Source: Streptomyces sp. V2I9
Lineage (GTDB): Bacteria; Actinomycetota; Actinomycetes; Streptomycetales; Streptomycetaceae
NCBI RefSeq assembly: GCF_030817475.1
Contig: NZ_JAUSZJ010000002.1
Span: forward strand, 5,222,626-5,286,625
DNA: 64,000 bases
Direction of reading: 5' to 3'
Shown here: in pieces, positions 8,482 through 16,538 of the stretch
How positions within the stretch are numbered: the first letter of the stretch is position 1
How the letters are laid out: each line of letters starts with the position of its first letter
Position numbers and translations under genes: made by a program
The notes under the pieces: model-generated
Seen by the model: only the letters and a program-made list of their open reading frames with translations
Databases searched by the model: none
What the model was told of the DNA's origin: nothing

Positions 8482-8572
8482 CGGCGTGGTCCGCCACGGG
8501 GGTGCCGGGCCATACTGGGGGTGGTCGGCCGCCCCCTCCGCGACCTGTGGCCCACGGCACAGCTCGCTTTGT

Positions 8573-8599
8573 GGGAACCTCATAACGCGGAGCGGCGTT
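8573..8599 (+). promoter_or_regulatory. SigR/ECF-like promoter upstream of accB
   Basis: GGGAAC (8573-8578) is followed by exactly 18 bases and then GTT (8597-8599). This resembles the GGGAAT-N18-GTT consensus of the disulfide-stress sigma factor SigR, with one mismatch. It would give a leader of about 110 bases before accB. A TAGGGT (8706-8711) only 6 bases before the accB ATG could instead be the -10 of a leaderless transcript. The rest of the 320-base gap shows only the GH101 terminator. Confidence 0.4.
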
Positions 8600-8717
8600 T
8601 CGCTGGTGGATCGCCTGCACGGCGTCGCGGTTCTGTTCACTCCCACCACGAAACGGGGCAGGAGACTGTACGGAACCGACGGCGCGGTTTCTGGGTCGGG
8701 CTTCGTAGGGTCGATGC

Positions 8718-10301
8718 ATGACCGTTGTGGACGAAACCCAGGGTGAGTCGAGCGACGCCCGAGGCCGGGTGGCCGAACTGCTGGCCCTGCGCGAGCAGGC
8801 GCGGCGCGGACCGAGCGAGCGGGCGACCGAGGCGCAGCACGCCAAGGGCAAGCTGACCGCGCGGGAGCGGATCGAGCTCCTCCTGGACCCGGGTTCGTTC
8901 AAGGAGGTCGAGCAGCTGCGCCGGCACCGGGCGACCGGCTTCGGCCTGGAGGCGAAGAAGCCGTACACCGACGGCGTCATCACCGGCTGGGGCACGGTCG
9001 AGGGCCGCACCGTCTTCGTCTACGCGCACGACTTCCGGATCTTCGGCGGGGCGCTGGGCGAGGCCCACGCCACGAAGATCCACAAGATCATGGACATGGC
9101 CATCTCGGCCGGTGCCCCGCTGGTCTCGCTGAACGACGGCGCCGGCGCCCGTATCCAGGAGGGCGTCTCCGCGCTCGCCGGCTACGGCGGCATCTTCCAG
9201 CGCAACACGCGCGCCTCCGGTGTCATCCCCCAGATCAGCGTGATGCTCGGCCCCTGCGCGGGCGGCGCGGCCTACAGCCCCGCCCTCACCGACTTCGTCT
9301 TCATGGTCCGCGAGACCTCGCAGATGTTCATCACCGGACCGGACGTCGTGAAGGCGGTCACCGGCGAGGAGATCACCCAGAACGGCCTCGGCGGCGCGGA
9401 CGTCCACGCCGAGACCTCCGGCGTCGCGCACTTCGCGTACGACGACGAGGAGACCTGCATCGCCGAGGTCCGCTACCTCATCGGGATGCTGCCCTCCAAC
9501 AACCGCGAGAACCCGCCGACGGTCGAGAGCGACGACCCCGCCGACCGGCGCGGCGACGTCCTGCTCGACCTGGTCCCGGCCGACGGCAACCGCCCGTACG
9601 ACATGCACAAGGTGATCGAGGAGCTCGTCGACGACGGCGACTACCTGGAGATCCACGAGCGCTGGGCCCGCAACATCATCTGCGCGCTGGCCCGCCTCGA
9701 CGGCCAGGTCGTCGGCATCGTCGCCAACCAGCCGCAGGCGCTGGCGGGCGTGCTGGACATCGAGGCGTCCGAGAAGGCCGCCCGCTTCGTCCAGATGTGC
9801 GACGCCTTCAACATCCCGATCATCACCCTTCTGGACGTCCCCGGCTTCCTTCCGGGCGTCGACCAGGAGCACGGTGGGATCATCCGCCACGGCGCCAAGC
9901 TCCTGTACGCCTACTGCAACGCCACCGTGCCGCGGATCTCGCTGATCCTGCGGAAGGCCTACGGAGGCGCGTACATCGTCATGGACAGCCAGTCCATCGG
10001 GGCCGACCTCACCTACGCCTGGCCCACCAACGAGATCGCCGTGATGGGCGCCGAGGGCGCGGCCAACGTCATCTTCCGCCGCCAGATCGCCGAGGCCGAG
10101 GACCCCGAGGCCATGCGCACCCGCATGGTCAAGGAGTACAAGGCCGAGCTGATGCACCCCTACTACGCGGCCGAGCGCGGTCTCGTCGACGACGTCATCG
10201 ACCCCGCCGAGACCCGCGAGGTGCTCATCGCCTCGCTCGCCATGCTCCGCACCAAGCACGCCGACCTGCCGTCCCGCAAGCACGGCAACCCCCCGCAGTA
10301 G
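8718..10301 (+). CDS. accB: Acyl-CoA carboxylase carboxyltransferase (beta) subunit AccB
   Basis: A 527-residue biotin-dependent carboxyltransferase. It carboxylates acetyl-CoA or propionyl-CoA, giving malonyl- and methylmalonyl-CoA for fatty acid and polyketide synthesis, together with a biotinylated AccA-type subunit encoded elsewhere. The crotonase-fold halves are evident, with oxyanion-hole motifs GPCAGGAAYSPAL and RKAYGGAYIVM. Ile420 in AYIVM is the key specificity position: Streptomyces AccB has Ile here and accepts acetyl-CoA, whereas propionyl-specific PccB has Asp. The gene next door encodes the matching epsilon subunit. There is no clear ribosome site at the ATG, but TAGGGT lies 6 bases upstream, so a leaderless mRNA is possible. 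Confidence 0.93.
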   Translation: MTVVDETQGESSDARGRVAELLALREQARRGPSERATEAQHAKGKLTARERIELLLDPGSFKEVEQLRRHRATGFGLEAKKPYTDGVITGWGTVEGRTVFVYAHDFRIFGGALGEAHATKIHKIMDMAISAGAPLVSLNDGAGARIQEGVSALAGYGGIFQRNTRASGVIPQISVMLGPCAGGAAYSPALTDFVFMVRETSQMFITGPDVVKAVTGEEITQNGLGGADVHAETSGVAHFAYDDEETCIAEVRYLIGMLPSNNRENPPTVESDDPADRRGDVLLDLVPADGNRPYDMHKVIEELVDDGDYLEIHERWARNIICALARLDGQVVGIVANQPQALAGVLDIEASEKAARFVQMCDAFNIPIITLLDVPGFLPGVDQEHGGIIRHGAKLLYAYCNATVPRISLILRKAYGGAYIVMDSQSIGADLTYAWPTNEIAVMGAEGAANVIFRRQIAEAEDPEAMRTRMVKEYKAELMHPYYAAERGLVDDVIDPAETREVLIASLAMLRTKHADLPSRKHGNPPQ

Positions 10302-10369
10302 TCACCCGCCGCGGCGCGATCCGCCGCACGGTCCACGACATCCTGCCGAGAAGACGGAGACACCCCGCC

Positions 10370-10573
10370 ATGAGCCTGACGTCCGCCGAGTCCGTCCTGC
10401 GCGTCGAGAAGGGCCACGCCGCCCCCGAGGAGCTTGCGGCCATCACCGCCGTCCTGATGGCCCGCGCCGCCGCCCAGCCCGCCGCTCCCGCCCGCCGCGG
10501 CCGGAACACCGCCGGCTGGCGCCGCCTGGAGCGCACGCCGGGCTTCCGCGCCCCGCACAGCTGGCAGGGCTGA
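10370..10573 (+). CDS. accE: Acyl-CoA carboxylase epsilon subunit AccE
   Basis: A 67-residue acyl-CoA carboxylase epsilon subunit. The N-terminal helix SVLRVEKGHAAPEELAAITAVLMARAA is the conserved part of the family; a basic linker and a C-terminal NTAGWRRLERTPGF follow. Epsilon subunits occur only in actinobacteria and stimulate the AccA-AccB complex. It lies 68 bases after accB on the same strand with a GGAG site, so the two are probably co-transcribed, and a very strong terminator follows. Confidence 0.9.
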   Translation: MSLTSAESVLRVEKGHAAPEELAAITAVLMARAAAQPAAPARRGRNTAGWRRLERTPGFRAPHSWQG

Positions 10574-10585
10574 CCCCCTCGCAGG

Positions 10586-10640
10586 CCGTACCGGGAAGGG
10601 CCCCGCACTCACGAGGAGTGCGGGGCCCTTCCCGGTACGG
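10586..10640. terminator. 25-bp perfect-stem bidirectional terminator
   Basis: The arms 10586-10610 and 10616-10640 are perfectly complementary over 25 bases with a 5-base loop. It sits between the convergent genes accE and cvnD and can serve both. Confidence 0.9.
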
Positions 10641-10664
10641 GGGACCGGCGGTCCGGAGACGTTC

Positions 10665-11246
10665 CTAGCGCAGGCGTGCCATCAGGGCGTGCTCGACCAG
10701 CGTGATGAGCGCGCTCTTGGCGTCCGCGCGGTGGCGGGCGTCCGTCGTCAGGATCGGGGTGTCCGGTCCGATCTGGAGCGCTTCGCGGACCTCGTCGGGG
10801 GTGTAGGGCTGGTGTCCGTCGAAGCCGTTGAGGGCGATGACGAAGGGGAGTCCGCTGTTCTCGAAGTAGTCGACGGCGGGGAAGCAGTCGGCGAGGCGGC
10901 GGGTGTCGACGAGGACGACGGCGCCGATGGCGCCGCGGACCAGGTCGTCCCACATGAACCAGAAGCGGTCCTGGCCCGGCGTACCGAAGAGGTACAGGAT
11001 CAGGTCCTGGTCCAGGGTGATGCGGCCGAAGTCCATGGCCACCGTGGTGGTGGTCTTGTCCCCGGTGTGGGTCAGGTCGTCGATGCCCGCCGAGGCGGAC
11101 GTCATCACGGCTTCGGTGCGCAGCGGGTTGATCTCCGACACGGCACCGACAAACGTGGTCTTACCCACGCCGAAGCCCCCTGCCACCACGATCTTCGCCG
11201 AGGTAGTGGAGCGGGCCGCTCCGCCGCTAGAGCTTGCGAAGTCCAC
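10665..11246 (-). CDS. cvnD2: Conservon small GTPase-like protein CvnD (left cluster)
   Basis: A 193-residue Ras-like ATP/GTP-binding protein. The P-loop is VAGGFGVGKTTFVG (about residues 20-33), a DXXG-type FGTPGQDRFWFMW segment follows near 87-99, and the base-recognition region contains VIALNGFD instead of canonical NKXD. CvnD is the G-protein-like output of the conservon and is thought to associate with CvnA, CvnB and CvnC at the membrane. The GTG start overlaps the end of cvnC by 20 bases. A 374-bp stretch is identical to the other cvnD of the window. The number 2 follows gene order in S. coelicolor and is tentative. Confidence 0.9.
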   Translation of the reverse strand: MDFASSSGGAARSTTSAKIVVAGGFGVGKTTFVGAVSEINPLRTEAVMTSASAGIDDLTHTGDKTTTTVAMDFGRITLDQDLILYLFGTPGQDRFWFMWDDLVRGAIGAVVLVDTRRLADCFPAVDYFENSGLPFVIALNGFDGHQPYTPDEVREALQIGPDTPILTTDARHRADAKSALITLVEHALMARLR

Positions 11247-11853
11247 TGAGCACCCTTTCGAGCAGTGTCACATCTGGCTGGCCGCCGGCGGTCTCGTCAC
11301 CGCCGGGCTGATGGATGGCGACGAGTCCGGCCTCGGCCAGGTCGGCGACGAGGATCCGGGCAACGCCGAGGGGGATCGAGAGAAGGGCCGAGATCTCGGC
11401 GACCGACTTGATCTCGATGCAGAGCCGGCAGATCCGCTGGTGCTCGGGCAACTGCCCTTGCAGCCGGGACGGATCGGCCGTGGTGCTGACCAGTGCCTCG
11501 ATGGCGAGCTGGTAACGCGGCCGGGTCCGGCCGCCGGTCATGGCGTACGGACGGACCAGCGGATTGTGTGCCGCGGGCTTGGCGGGCTCGGGAGCCTGTC
11601 GCTGCTGCACCGGCTGGATGCGCGGCTGCCGGGGTGCGTCGTGCCGCTGCTGCGGCCATCCCGCCCCCGGCTGCTGCGGAGGCCACTCGGACCCGTGGGC
11701 GCCCGGCGCCTGCTGATGCGGACGCTGATATGGCTGATACTGCCCGGAGCCCTGACCACTGGGCGCGGCAGGGAAGCCGAAACGGTTGTCGCCGTGCTCA
11801 CCCGGAACGTTCTGGTCACCGTTGTAGGGGTGCCCGCCTGTGGGTGTTGCCAC
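11227..11853 (-). CDS. cvnC2: Conservon DUF742 protein CvnC (left cluster)
   Basis: A 208-residue DUF742 protein. The first 95 residues are Pro/Gln/Gly-rich and probably disordered; the conserved domain starts at LVRPYAMTGGRTRPRYQLAIEALV and ends DVTLLERVLSGLRKL. It includes a winged-helix-like segment (SVAEISALLSIPLGVARILVADLAEAG). The GTG at 11853 is chosen because AGGAGGAAAC directly precedes it; a frame open to 11901 lacks such a site. It lies 90 bases after cvnB, a gap that holds competing hairpins, and overlaps cvnD. Confidence 0.88.
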   Translation of the reverse strand: MATPTGGHPYNGDQNVPGEHGDNRFGFPAAPSGQGSGQYQPYQRPHQQAPGAHGSEWPPQQPGAGWPQQRHDAPRQPRIQPVQQRQAPEPAKPAAHNPLVRPYAMTGGRTRPRYQLAIEALVSTTADPSRLQGQLPEHQRICRLCIEIKSVAEISALLSIPLGVARILVADLAEAGLVAIHQPGGDETAGGQPDVTLLERVLSGLRKL

Positions 11854-11892
11854 GTTTCCTCCTCCGACTGCCGGTCGCCGATCCCAGTGGGG

Positions 11893-11923
11893 CCGCGCCA
11901 CCGCACTGTATGGCGCGGTGGCG
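11893..11923 (-). promoter_or_regulatory. Two mutually exclusive hairpins between cvnB and cvnC
   Basis: In the 90-base cvnB-cvnC gap two stems compete: CCGCGCCA/TGGCGCGG (11893-11900 with 11911-11918, 8 bp) and CGCCACCGC/GCGGTGGCG (11896-11904 with 11915-11923, 9 bp). Both loops are 10 bases. The overlap of arms means only one can form at a time, which could affect RNA processing or expression of the distal genes. Confidence 0.5.
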
Positions 11924-11943
11924 AGAAACGCACTGTCTGTCTA

Positions 11944-12366
11944 TTAGTTAAGAAGACTTCCCTGAAGTTCGGCGCGGAGGTCCGGAGTCAGGACACTCCC
12001 CGCGCGGTCCACCAGAAGGGCCATTTCGTACCCGACCAGACCGATGTCGGCGTCCGGGTGTGCGAGAACGGCGAGCGAGGACCCGTCGGAGATGGACATG
12101 ATGAAGAGAAATCCGCGCTCCATCTCCACAACGGTCTGATTCACGGCGCCGCCCTCGAAGATCCGGGAGGCGCCCGCGGTCAGCGACGTCAGACCGGAGG
12201 CGACGGCCGCCAACTGGTCGGCGCGGTCGCGCGGGAACCCCTCGGACATCGCCAGCAGGAGTCCGTCGGCGGAGACCACCACCGTGTGCGACACCCCGGG
12301 GGTGTTGTCCACGAAGTTGGTGATCAACCAGTTGAGATTCTGCGCCGCCTGGCTCATCGGGCTCAC
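11944..12366 (-). CDS. cvnB2: Conservon roadblock/LC7 protein CvnB (left cluster)
   Basis: A 140-residue roadblock/LC7-fold protein, related to MglB-type regulators of small GTPases. The core reads TPGVSHTVVVSADGLLLAMSEGFPRDRADQLAAVASGL and ends in DLRAELQGSLLN. It is expected to bind CvnA and CvnD. The preferred start is GTG at 12366, which follows the cvnA stop codon after a single base and has AGGAGC 6 bases upstream. An ATG three codons later (12357) is the alternative. The paralogue at 17483 has TTG at the same place. Confidence 0.88.
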   Translation of the reverse strand: MSPMSQAAQNLNWLITNFVDNTPGVSHTVVVSADGLLLAMSEGFPRDRADQLAAVASGLTSLTAGASRIFEGGAVNQTVVEMERGFLFIMSISDGSSLAVLAHPDADIGLVGYEMALLVDRAGSVLTPDLRAELQGSLLN

Positions 12367-12367
12367 A

Positions 12368-15300
12368 CTAACGCTCCTGGTTGTAGGTGGTACTGGTGTC
12401 CGACCCCGCACTGCGTCCCCGCTGGATCCCCCGCCGCAGGTTGCTCAACCTGCCGCGGACGTCCTCGGGTGCGCGGGAGACCTGTGGGCCGCCCTGCTGG
12501 GTCTGCTCCGCCGTGCCCTCGATCAGGTTGGCCTTGGGCACGCGCCGGGGAAGACCGGAGGGGGTTATCCCACCCGCCTTCGGTTCACGGAGCTTCTCGG
12601 CCCGCTCCCAGCGCTCGTCGTTCGTCGAGCGCCAGTCGTCGGAGCCGTCCCCGTCGGTCTGCGGGTCCTGCCGCTGTTCCTGCTCCTGGCGGGGTGCCGG
12701 AGCGGGAGCGGGCCGGTCGTTCCCACGGCCGCTGGGCTGCCAGTGCTGCTGACCGCCGCGGCGCGGCAGACCGGCTTCGGTCAACTCGTGGCCGACGTTC
12801 GGGGTGGGCCCCGGACGGTCGAAGCCTACGTGCTCCGCGGGCTCCGCGGGCGTGCTCGGGACAGATTCCGCTTCCGCGGGGGCACTCGGCTCATAACCGG
12901 TCGGGAAACCGCTCTGAACCGGCCAGTCGTCCTGGTGGGACGGGTCCTCCGGCGTCGCGTACGCCTCGGCGTACTGCCCCTGTCGGCCGTCCGGAGCGGC
13001 ATATGCCGATTCCGCGTAGCCGGCGTCCTGCTGTGGGGACTCCTGCGCCTGCTGCGGGTAGCCGTTCTCGGTGCCGTACTGCTGCTGCTCGTACGACCCC
13101 TGGTACTGCTGCGGCTGCTGCTGCCCGAACGGGTCCTGGCCGTACTGCTCGTCGGCGTAGCCCTGCTGCGGCTGCTGCCGGCCGGCGTACGGGTCGCCCG
13201 CGTACGCCTCCGGTGCGTAGCCCTGCTGGTCCCCTCCGTCGCCGCCGAACGGGCCGTTCGCGCCCGTCTGGGCCTCCAGGGCCGCCCGGCGCTCCTCGCG
13301 CATCAGGGAGCGTCCGACCGGGTCCAGCTCGGCCGGGTCCGCCGTGGCCTCGTAGCGCGAGTCGTCGAAGCCGAGCTCCGCCGCCGTGCGCATCGCGGCC
13401 TGCTGCGGCGCCTGCTCGAAGGTCTGCTGCTCGGGGATGATCGAGGAGACGGTGAAGTCGTCCTGACCGCCGTGCTGTTCGCCGCCGCCGCCGTGCGTGA
13501 TGGCGTCGGGGAGCATGACCAGTGAGGTGGTTCCGGCCTGCTCGCCCGAGGGGCGCAGCTGGACCCGGATGCCGTGCCGGTCGGCCAGCCGGCCGACCAC
13601 GAAGAGGCCCATGCGCTGCGACACCGCGGCGTCCACGGTCGGCGGGTTGGCCAGCTTGTGGTTGATGTCGGCGAAGTCCTCGGCGGTGAGGCCGATGCCC
13701 TTGTCGTGGATCTCGATCATCACGCGGCCGTCGGGCAGCCGCGTCGCGGTCACCCTGACCTTGGTCTGCGGCGAGGAGAACGTGGTGGCGTTCTCCAGCA
13801 GCTCGGCCAGCAGGTGCACGAGGTCGGTGACGGCCAGGCCGTGGATCTCGGCCTCGGGGACCCCGGACAGCTCGACGCGCTCGTACGACTCCACCTCGGA
13901 GGAGGCGGCGCGCAGCACGTCGACCAGGGGCACCGGCTGGTCCCAGCGGCGGCCGGGCTCCTCGCCGGCGAGGATGAGGAGGTTCTCGCCGTTGCGGCGC
14001 ATACGGGTCGCCAGGTGGTCCAGCTTGAAGAGGCTCTCCAGCTGGTCCGGGTCGGCCTCGTTGTTCTCCAGGCCGGTGATGAGGGTGAGCTGGCCCTCGA
14101 TGAGCGACTGGTTGCGGCGCGAGAGGTTGGTGAAGATCGCGTTGACGTTGCCCCGCAGCATGGCCTGCTCGGCGGCGAGCCGGACGGCTTCGCGGTGCAC
14201 CTGGTCGAAGGCGCGGGCGACCTCGCCGATCTCGTCGCGGGAGGTGATCGGGATCGGCTGCACCCGCGTGTCGACCCGGCCCGGATCGGTGCGCGAGAGC
14301 TGGTCGACGAGGGTGGGCAGCCGCTGTTCGGCGATACCGAAGGCGGCGGTACGCAGCTGGCGCATCGAGCGGCTCATCTGGCGGGCCATGAGCCCGGCCA
14401 GGACGAAGGCGGCCAGCAGCGCGATGAGGACGGCGACCCCGTTGACGACGGCGTCGTTCCTGGCGTCGGCGGAGATGCTCGCGGCCTCGTCCACCGCCTT
14501 GGTGACCAGCTCGTCCTCGACGGTGGAGTACCCCTCGAACTTCGCGGTCGCCGCGGCCATCCAGGTCTCGGGCGTGATGCCCTTCTTCGCCAGCTCCTCG
14601 GGGTCCTGGCCCTTGCCGATCTCCCGCGCCATGCCGTCGAAGACCGAGCCGTCGATGCTGGGCGGCGCCACGAAGGGCTCTCCCGCGGCCTCGGCCTGCT
14701 GCTCGGCGGCCTTGATCTGCTTGGCGCCCTCGGCCGCCTTGCCCGCCATGACCTGCCTGAGGCGGTCGACGTCGGCCTGGGTGCCGCCGGAATTGAACTC
14801 GCCGAGGGCGATCTGCTCCAGGTAGTTGTACGAACCGAAGGCCTTGACCTGGTCGGCGTAGGTCCCCGGCTTCTTGCTCGGGCGTACCAGCAGGTGCGTC
14901 CCGATCGAGCGCTGAAGCGATTCTGCTGCTTTGGACAGCTCCAGCGCGTAGACGGTACGGCCGTAGCTGGTGATGTTGCCGGTGCCGAGACCGAGCTCGT
15001 TGGAGAACTCCATCAGCGAGTGCTGGACCTGGACGTAGCCCTCTTCGGTCTTCACCGGGTCCAGGGCCTGCGAATAGGCGGCCTTGCGCAGCTCGGGGAG
15101 CTTGGGCTCCTCGCTCCGGAACAGCTTCAGCCGGCGCTCCAGGCCCGGCTTGGACGGCAGGTCCTTCACCGCGGTGGCGAACTTCTCCGCCGCCTCGTCG
15201 GTGGTGGCGCGGGTCTGCTCGACCACATCGGCGTCCCGGTCGCCCGACAGCAGCGGCTCGGCGGTGAGGTCGCGCTCGTTCAGCAGCGCCTGGCCGTAGT

Positions 15301-15595
15301 CGGACGCGGCGCGCACGACGACCGCGATCTTCTCGGCCTCCTGGGCTTCGCTCCAGGTGTCGATGGACCCCTTCACCTGGAAGCCGCCCATGATGAGGCC
15401 GACCAGCACCGGGATCAGGAGGATCGCGTTCAGCCGGGTGGCCACGCGCCAGTTGCGCGGGGACAGCCGGTGGGACCCGCCATCATCGGCCGGCCGGGTG
15501 CCGGGCACCTCCGCAGGGGACGCCTCGGCGCGCGACGGCGGGGTGAAGTTGCCCCGCTCGGGCTGCGCCGCGGAGCCCTCGTTGCTTCGCCTCAC
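12368..15595 (-). CDS. cvnA2: Conservon membrane sensor kinase-like CvnA (left cluster)
   Basis: A 1075-residue membrane sensor. One membrane segment lies near residues 55-75 (AILLIPVLVGLIMGGF) and a second near 385-405; the extracytoplasmic region between them is of the nitrate/nitrite-sensing type. A HAMP-like linker follows, then a dimerisation region with FKLDHLATRMRRN (His527), and a HATPase domain with ELLENAT (Asn602) and KGIGL. The C-terminal 300 residues are Gln/Pro/Gly/Tyr-rich and probably disordered. The start is a GTG at 15595 with a distant GAGAGG. It heads a cvnABCD operon; whether it phosphorylates a partner is not known. Confidence 0.88.
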   Translation of the reverse strand: MRRSNEGSAAQPERGNFTPPSRAEASPAEVPGTRPADDGGSHRLSPRNWRVATRLNAILLIPVLVGLIMGGFQVKGSIDTWSEAQEAEKIAVVVRAASDYGQALLNERDLTAEPLLSGDRDADVVEQTRATTDEAAEKFATAVKDLPSKPGLERRLKLFRSEEPKLPELRKAAYSQALDPVKTEEGYVQVQHSLMEFSNELGLGTGNITSYGRTVYALELSKAAESLQRSIGTHLLVRPSKKPGTYADQVKAFGSYNYLEQIALGEFNSGGTQADVDRLRQVMAGKAAEGAKQIKAAEQQAEAAGEPFVAPPSIDGSVFDGMAREIGKGQDPEELAKKGITPETWMAAATAKFEGYSTVEDELVTKAVDEAASISADARNDAVVNGVAVLIALLAAFVLAGLMARQMSRSMRQLRTAAFGIAEQRLPTLVDQLSRTDPGRVDTRVQPIPITSRDEIGEVARAFDQVHREAVRLAAEQAMLRGNVNAIFTNLSRRNQSLIEGQLTLITGLENNEADPDQLESLFKLDHLATRMRRNGENLLILAGEEPGRRWDQPVPLVDVLRAASSEVESYERVELSGVPEAEIHGLAVTDLVHLLAELLENATTFSSPQTKVRVTATRLPDGRVMIEIHDKGIGLTAEDFADINHKLANPPTVDAAVSQRMGLFVVGRLADRHGIRVQLRPSGEQAGTTSLVMLPDAITHGGGGEQHGGQDDFTVSSIIPEQQTFEQAPQQAAMRTAAELGFDDSRYEATADPAELDPVGRSLMREERRAALEAQTGANGPFGGDGGDQQGYAPEAYAGDPYAGRQQPQQGYADEQYGQDPFGQQQPQQYQGSYEQQQYGTENGYPQQAQESPQQDAGYAESAYAAPDGRQGQYAEAYATPEDPSHQDDWPVQSGFPTGYEPSAPAEAESVPSTPAEPAEHVGFDRPGPTPNVGHELTEAGLPRRGGQQHWQPSGRGNDRPAPAPAPRQEQEQRQDPQTDGDGSDDWRSTNDERWERAEKLREPKAGGITPSGLPRRVPKANLIEGTAEQTQQGGPQVSRAPEDVRGRLSNLRRGIQRGRSAGSDTSTTYNQER

Positions 15596-15707
15596 TCGAC
15601 CAACAACCTCTCGGCGTCGGCACCTACGCTGTGCCGGTTCATTCGTTCAGGGCCGTACTACTGGGGAGTTCGTCGCATTGCAGCACGGGGACCGGTCCCG
15701 TTCCAAA

Positions 15708-15733
15708 CACTCGGAATCCAGGATTCCGAGTGG
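15708..15733. promoter_or_regulatory. 26-base palindrome upstream of cvnA2
   Basis: CACTCGGAATCC (15708-15719) and its exact complement (15722-15733) are separated by two bases. It lies 113 bases upstream of the cvnA2 start, where an operator would be expected, and has no T-run, so a protein-binding site is more likely than a terminator. Confidence 0.6.
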
Positions 15734-15766
15734 CCCAGACCTCAGATAAAACGGGCATAAAGAACG

Positions 15767-15790
15767 AGCCCCGTCAAAAGGCGGGGCTCA
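15767..15790 (-). terminator. Hairpin between conservons
   Basis: GAGCCCCG (15767-15774) pairs perfectly with CGGGGCTC (15783-15790) around an 8-base loop. On the minus strand it lies after the right conservon; it may be a secondary terminator or part of the cvnA2 leader. Confidence 0.45.
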
Positions 15791-15863
15791 TGTGAGCGCA
15801 GTGGCATCGAATGGATGCGTCGGGTGGTGGAACGCGGTCAATTCTCTGTCGAAACGTTATGAA

Positions 15864-15904
15864 CACGGGGGCGGATCGTGTCAAACGACACAGGCCGCCC
15901 CCGT
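15864..15904 (-). terminator. Terminator of the right conservon
   Basis: CACGGGGGCGG (15864-15874) pairs with CCGCCCCCGTG (15894-15904), and an inner GTGTC/GACAC stem (15878-15882 with 15887-15891) closes the loop. It lies 53 bases past the cvnD1 stop codon. Confidence 0.8.
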
Positions 15905-15956
15905 GTGACTACGGCAACTTCCGTATGCCGCTATCGACTTGCACCTGGTAGGGGAA

Positions 15957-16538
15957 CTACTTCAGGCGTGCCATCAGGGCGTGCTCGACCAGGGTGATCA
16001 GGCCGCTCTTGGCGTCCGCGCGGTGGCGGGCGTCCGTCGTGATGATGGGCGCGTCGGGCCCGATCTGGAGCGCTTCGCGGACCTCGTCGGGGGTGTAGGG
16101 CTGGTGTCCGTCGAAGCCGTTGAGGGCGATGACGAAGGGGAGTCCGCTGTTCTCGAAGTAGTCGACGGCGGGGAAGCAGTCGGCGAGGCGGCGGGTGTCG
16201 ACGAGGACGACGGCGCCGATGGCGCCGCGGACCAGGTCGTCCCACATGAACCAGAAGCGGTCCTGGCCCGGCGTACCGAAGAGGTACAGGATCAGGTCCT
16301 GGTCCAGGGTGATGCGGCCGAAGTCCATGGCCACCGTGGTGGTGGTCTTGTCCCCGGTGTGGGTCAGGTCGTCGATGCCCGCCGAGGCGGACGTCATCAC
16401 GGCTTCGGTGCGCAGCGGGTTGATCTCCGACACCGCTCCGACGAACGTGGTCTTACCCACGCCGAAGCCGCCCGCCACCACGATCTTCGCGGAGGTGGTG
16501 GAGCGGGTCGAACCGCCGTTAGAGCTTGCGAAGTCCAC
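15957..16538 (-). CDS. cvnD1: Conservon small GTPase-like protein CvnD (right cluster)
   Basis: A 193-residue paralogue of the CvnD at 10665-11246, with the same P-loop GGFGVGKTTFVG and FGTPGQDRFWF segments. The two proteins differ at only a handful of residues, all near the N- and C-termini; the DNA from 16060 to 16433 is identical to 10768-11141. The GTG start overlaps cvnC1 by 20 bases, as in the other cluster. It is the last gene of its operon and is followed by a strong hairpin. Role as for the conservon G-like protein. Confidence 0.9.
   Translation of the reverse strand: MDFASSNGGSTRSTTSAKIVVAGGFGVGKTTFVGAVSEINPLRTEAVMTSASAGIDDLTHTGDKTTTTVAMDFGRITLDQDLILYLFGTPGQDRFWFMWDDLVRGAIGAVVLVDTRRLADCFPAVDYFENSGLPFVIALNGFDGHQPYTPDEVREALQIGPDAPIITTDARHRADAKSGLITLVEHALMARLK

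Larger units (their letters stand above)
15596..15956. other. Intergenic region between the two conservons
   Basis: This 361-base gap contains no gene. It must hold the promoter of the left conservon and the terminator of the right one. A 26-base inverted repeat and two hairpins, listed separately, are the only structures found. Confidence 0.7.

Noticed and set aside
4533..8555. A 1340-codon open frame on the minus strand across the GH101 gene
   Set aside because: It mirrors the codons of GH101 in high-GC DNA; the translation is low-complexity Gly/Ala/Val/Asp text with no motif, while the plus strand gives a complete GH101.
13574..15760. Long plus-strand frame opposite cvnA2
   Set aside because: Antisense shadow of a GC-rich gene. 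The translation is Gly/Leu/Asp/Val-rich without domains, and the minus strand encodes a clear sensor kinase.
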